Source of the DNA: Azonexaceae bacterium | Lineage (GTDB): Bacteria > Pseudomonadota > Gammaproteobacteria > Burkholderiales > Rhodocyclaceae | Reading direction: 5' to 3' | Assembly (NCBI GenBank): GCA_009469685.1 | Contig: SSTA01000024.1 | Coordinates: forward strand, 1-8,648 | DNA: 8,648 nt | Shown here: one piece after another, positions 6,645 through 8,648 of the stretch | Position numbering within the stretch: position 1 is the stretch's first letter | How the letters are laid out: every line of letters begins with the position of its first letter | Translations under genes and position numbers: made by a program | The notes under the pieces: model-generated | Told to the model about the DNA's origin: nothing | Seen by the model: the letters and a program-made list of their open reading frames with translations, nothing else | The model's database searches: none

Positions 6645-7363
6645 GCGGCGCGCCGGTCTTCCTCCCCGGCTGGTGCCTGGGTCGCGGGCCCTGGCGGGCC
6701 ACCGCCGATGCGGTGGGGGGAACGATCCTCGATCTGCCGGGCTACGGCGACCTTCCCCTGGCCGGGAATTTCGACGCCGCCGTCGACGCCATTGCCGCAC
6801 GGCTCAAGCCGGCCACCCCCCTGTGCGGCTGGTCTCTCGGGGCGCTTCTGGCCCTTGCCATCGCCGAGCGCCACCCCGGCAAGGTGTCCCGTCTGGCCCT
6901 GGTCTCGGCCACGGCGTCGTTTCTTCAGCGTCCCGGCTGGAGCCACGCGGTTTCCCCCGCGACCCTGGCCGAGTTCGCCGCGGCCCTTGCGGCTGACGTC
7001 GCGTCCACCCTGCCCCGCTTCATCGGCAATTTCAATCGGGGGGATGCGCGGGCTCGCGCCGTCACTCGAGAATTGCTGGACCTCGCCGACCCTCTGCCGG
7101 ATTCGGCCACCCTCGCCGCGGGTCTTGCCTGGCTGCGCGACGCGGACCTGCGCGCCGTGGCGCCACGACTCGCCGTGCCCACCCTCTTGCTCCACGGCGC
7201 CGAAGACCCCCTGATGCCGCTGCCGGCAGCCGAAGCCCTCGCCGCGCTGATCCCTGGCGCCCGGCTGGCGGTCCTCGCACACTGCGCGCACGCCCCCTTC
7301 ATTTCTGTGCCAGCGGCCTTCGAGGCAAACCTGGCAGATTTCCTCCATGCTTCTGCCGACTAA
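6641..7363 (+). CDS. bioH: Pimeloyl-[ACP] methyl ester esterase (biotin synthesis)
   Basis: Alpha/beta hydrolase that removes the methyl group from pimeloyl-ACP methyl ester, ending chain elongation so that BioF can use the product. It has 240 residues, a little shorter than E. coli BioH (256). The catalytic triad can be read: Ser65 in GWSLG (63-67, the nucleophile elbow), Asp189 in [10 protein letters not shown] (185-194) and His217 in AHCAHAPF (213-220). The N-terminal LPGWCLG (8-14) provides the oxyanion region and DLPGYGD (31-37) matches BioH. The start ATG overlaps the bioF stop by four bases, and the 3' end overlaps bioC by 17 bases. Being between bioF and bioC supports bioH over other hydrolases. 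Confidence 0.94.
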   Translation: MSGAPVFLPGWCLGRGPWRATADAVGGTILDLPGYGDLPLAGNFDAAVDAIAARLKPATPLCGWSLGALLALAIAERHPGKVSRLALVSATASFLQRPGWSHAVSPATLAEFAAALAADVASTLPRFIGNFNRGDARARAVTRELLDLADPLPDSATLAAGLAWLRDADLRAVAPRLAVPTLLLHGAEDPLMPLPAAEALAALIPGARLAVLAHCAHAPFISVPAAFEANLADFLHASAD

Positions 7364-8108
7364 GCTTCAGGTCCGCCGCGCCTTCGAAAAGGCGGTTCCC
7401 AGCTACGATGCGGCGGCCCGGGTCCAGCGCCGGGTCTGCGGCTGGCTGGCCCAGGGCCTGCCGGCCACAGTATCGTCAGGAGCTGTTGTCGACGTGGGTT
7501 GCGGCACCGGCCATGCCCTGCGCCTCCTGCGGGAACGCTTTCCCGCGGGGCAGTTGATCGCGGTCGACCTGGTTCCCGCCATGCTGCGGCAAGTGCCCCC
7601 ACACCTGCACGCCCAGTCGGTGGTCGGCGATGCCGAATGCCTGCCCCTGGCCGAGGCGTGCGCCGGCTTGTATTGGTCCAGCCTGACGCTCCAGTGGTGC
7701 GATCTCGGTCGGTCCCTGGCGGAGGCCCGCCGCGTCCTCACGAAAGGCGGACATCTCGCCATCGGCACCCTGGGACCCGACACTTATTCCGAATTGCGCG
7801 CAGCCTTTGCCTACGCCGACAGACACCGACACACCCTGGATTTTCTAACTCCGAAGGCGATTTCCGAGGCCGCCGCGGGATTTTCCGACCTGCGCCTCGA
7901 AAGACGGCGCGAGACCGTCTACTTTCCCGATCTCCGCGCCCTGCTCAATGCCATCAAGGCTCTGGGCGCCAATCAACTGGCTGGCCGGCGAAACGGTCTG
8001 ATGGGACGCCAAGCCTGGCAGCGCGCTGAATCGGCCTATGAGTCCCTGCGCGGATCGGATGGCCTGCCCTTGACCTACGACATCGTTCTCCTGCACGCAC
8101 GCCGATGA
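7347..8108 (+). CDS. bioC: Malonyl-[ACP] O-methyltransferase (biotin synthesis)
   Basis: SAM-dependent methyltransferase that methylates the free carboxyl of malonyl-ACP/CoA so that fatty acid synthesis can extend it towards pimelate. It has 253 residues, the usual size (E. coli 251). The N-terminus has the BioC pattern VRRAFEKAVPSYDAAARVQ (9-27). Motif I is VVDVGCGTGHAL (47-58), the acidic end of the second strand is D74 in IAVDL, and the BioC-typical stretch SSLTLQWCD is around residues 111-119. The later LTKGGHLAIGTLGPDTYSEL also matches the family. It begins inside bioH (17-base overlap) without a clear ribosome site, which suggests coupled translation, and ends in an ATGA overlap with bioD. 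Confidence 0.95.
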   Translation: MLLPTKLQVRRAFEKAVPSYDAAARVQRRVCGWLAQGLPATVSSGAVVDVGCGTGHALRLLRERFPAGQLIAVDLVPAMLRQVPPHLHAQSVVGDAECLPLAEACAGLYWSSLTLQWCDLGRSLAEARRVLTKGGHLAIGTLGPDTYSELRAAFAYADRHRHTLDFLTPKAISEAAAGFSDLRLERRRETVYFPDLRALLNAIKALGANQLAGRRNGLMGRQAWQRAESAYESLRGSDGLPLTYDIVLLHARR

Positions 8109-8648
8109 AACGCGCCTGGTTCGTCACCGGTACCGACACGGAGGTGGGCAAGACCTTTGCCTCCTGTTCGCTGCTTCATGCCGCGCGTCGACAAGGGCTG
8201 TCCGCTGTCGGAATGAAGCCGGTGGCTGCAGGCACCGGCCCGGAAGGCAGGAACGACGACGTCGCCCGGCTGGTCGCCGCGTCCGGCTTTTCTGCGCCCG
8301 AATCCCTGATCAACCCCTGGTGCTTCCGGGCAGCCGTCGCACCCCATCTGGCCGCCGAAGCGGAGGGAAAGGTCATCGGATTCGCGCCCATTCTTCGTGC
8401 CTGTGAGCGCCTACGCACCGCCGCCGATGTCGTGGTGGTCGAGGGAGTCGGCGGATTTCGGGTCCCCCTCGGCCCCGACGGGGACAGCGCCGATCTGGCC
8501 GTCGCGCTGGGGCTGCCGATCATCCTGGTGGTGGGACTGCGGCTCGGTTGCCTCAACCATGCCCTGCTCACGGCCGAAGCGATCGCTGCGCGCCATCTTC
8601 CGCTGGCTGGCTGGATCGCCAATACCCTCGACCCGACCATGGAACGCA
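8105..8648 (+). CDS. bioD: Dethiobiotin synthetase, 3' end cut by the window
   Basis: ATP-dependent enzyme that closes the ureido ring of 7,8-diaminopelargonate with CO2 to make dethiobiotin. 181 codons are present, so about 40 to 50 are likely missing (family about 225). Visible motifs are the P-loop GTDTEVGKT (9-17, K16), GMKPVAAG with K38, ND/D51-52 in NDDVARL, VVVEGVGGFRVPL (110-122) with E113, the switch region GLRLGCLNHALLT (144-156) and WIAN (170-173), whose Asn contacts the nucleotide in E. coli BioD. The ATG overlaps the bioC stop by four bases. It is the last gene visible and bioA or bioB could follow outside the window. Confidence 0.96.
   Translation, partial: MKRAWFVTGTDTEVGKTFASCSLLHAARRQGLSAVGMKPVAAGTGPEGRNDDVARLVAASGFSAPESLINPWCFRAAVAPHLAAEAEGKVIGFAPILRACERLRTAADVVVVEGVGGFRVPLGPDGDSADLAVALGLPIILVVGLRLGCLNHALLTAEAIAARHLPLAGWIANTLDPTMER

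Noticed and set aside
5199..6800. 533-residue minus-strand open frame opposite bioF
   Set aside because: Low-complexity composition (Arg, Gly, Gln) and no recognisable motif; bioF on the other strand is unmistakable.
6278..7348. 356-residue minus-strand open frame opposite bioH
   Set aside because: Antisense shadow of bioF/bioH with biased Gly/Arg/Gln composition and no domain.

Overview
The window is a high-GC (visibly about 65%) bacterial chromosomal segment. Biotin genes in the order bioF-bioH-bioC-bioD, a DinG/YoaA-type helicase, a BON-domain protein, a PLD-family lipoprotein and a small c-type cytochrome suggest a betaproteobacterium, plausibly of the Rhodocyclales. That placement is inferred from gene content and protein style; there is no rRNA or other marker to test it. 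I see no tRNA, rRNA, IS element, CRISPR array or prophage gene.

Left part (1-2443). A nearly complete ATP-dependent DNA helicase of the DinG/YoaA family runs leftward off the window edge; only its last few codons are missing. It carries Walker A, a four-cysteine Fe-S set, the DEAH box and motif VI. About 530 bases to its right hold no intact gene. They contain what looks like the orphaned C-terminal end of a 2-keto-4-pentenoate hydratase (FAH-superfamily) gene on the plus strand, and a short GC palindrome.

Middle part (2444-5263). A secreted BON-domain protein (+) and a PLD/cardiolipin-synthase-like lipoprotein (-) converge on a perfect 15-bp inverted repeat. To the right, on the plus strand, is a two-gene unit: a small secreted monoheme c-type cytochrome, overlapping by a GTGA junction a histidine-rich, HicA-like 90-residue protein with no HicB partner in sight. 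A tandem 9-bp repeat lies just upstream. This pair is the least understood part of the window.

Right part (5469-8648). Four genes, each overlapping the next, form a biotin operon: bioF (7-keto-8-aminopelargonate synthase), bioH (pimeloyl-ACP methyl ester esterase), bioC (malonyl-ACP O-methyltransferase) and bioD (dethiobiotin synthetase, cut by the window end). BioC primes a malonyl thioester by methylation, fatty acid synthesis extends it to a pimeloyl ester, BioH removes the methyl group, BioF condenses pimeloyl-ACP with alanine, and after BioA (not in the window) BioD closes the ureido ring. BioB is also absent.

No clearly new defence or mobile system is present. The points most worth a second look are the cytochrome/HicA-like pair, the hydratase remnant and the tandem repeat.
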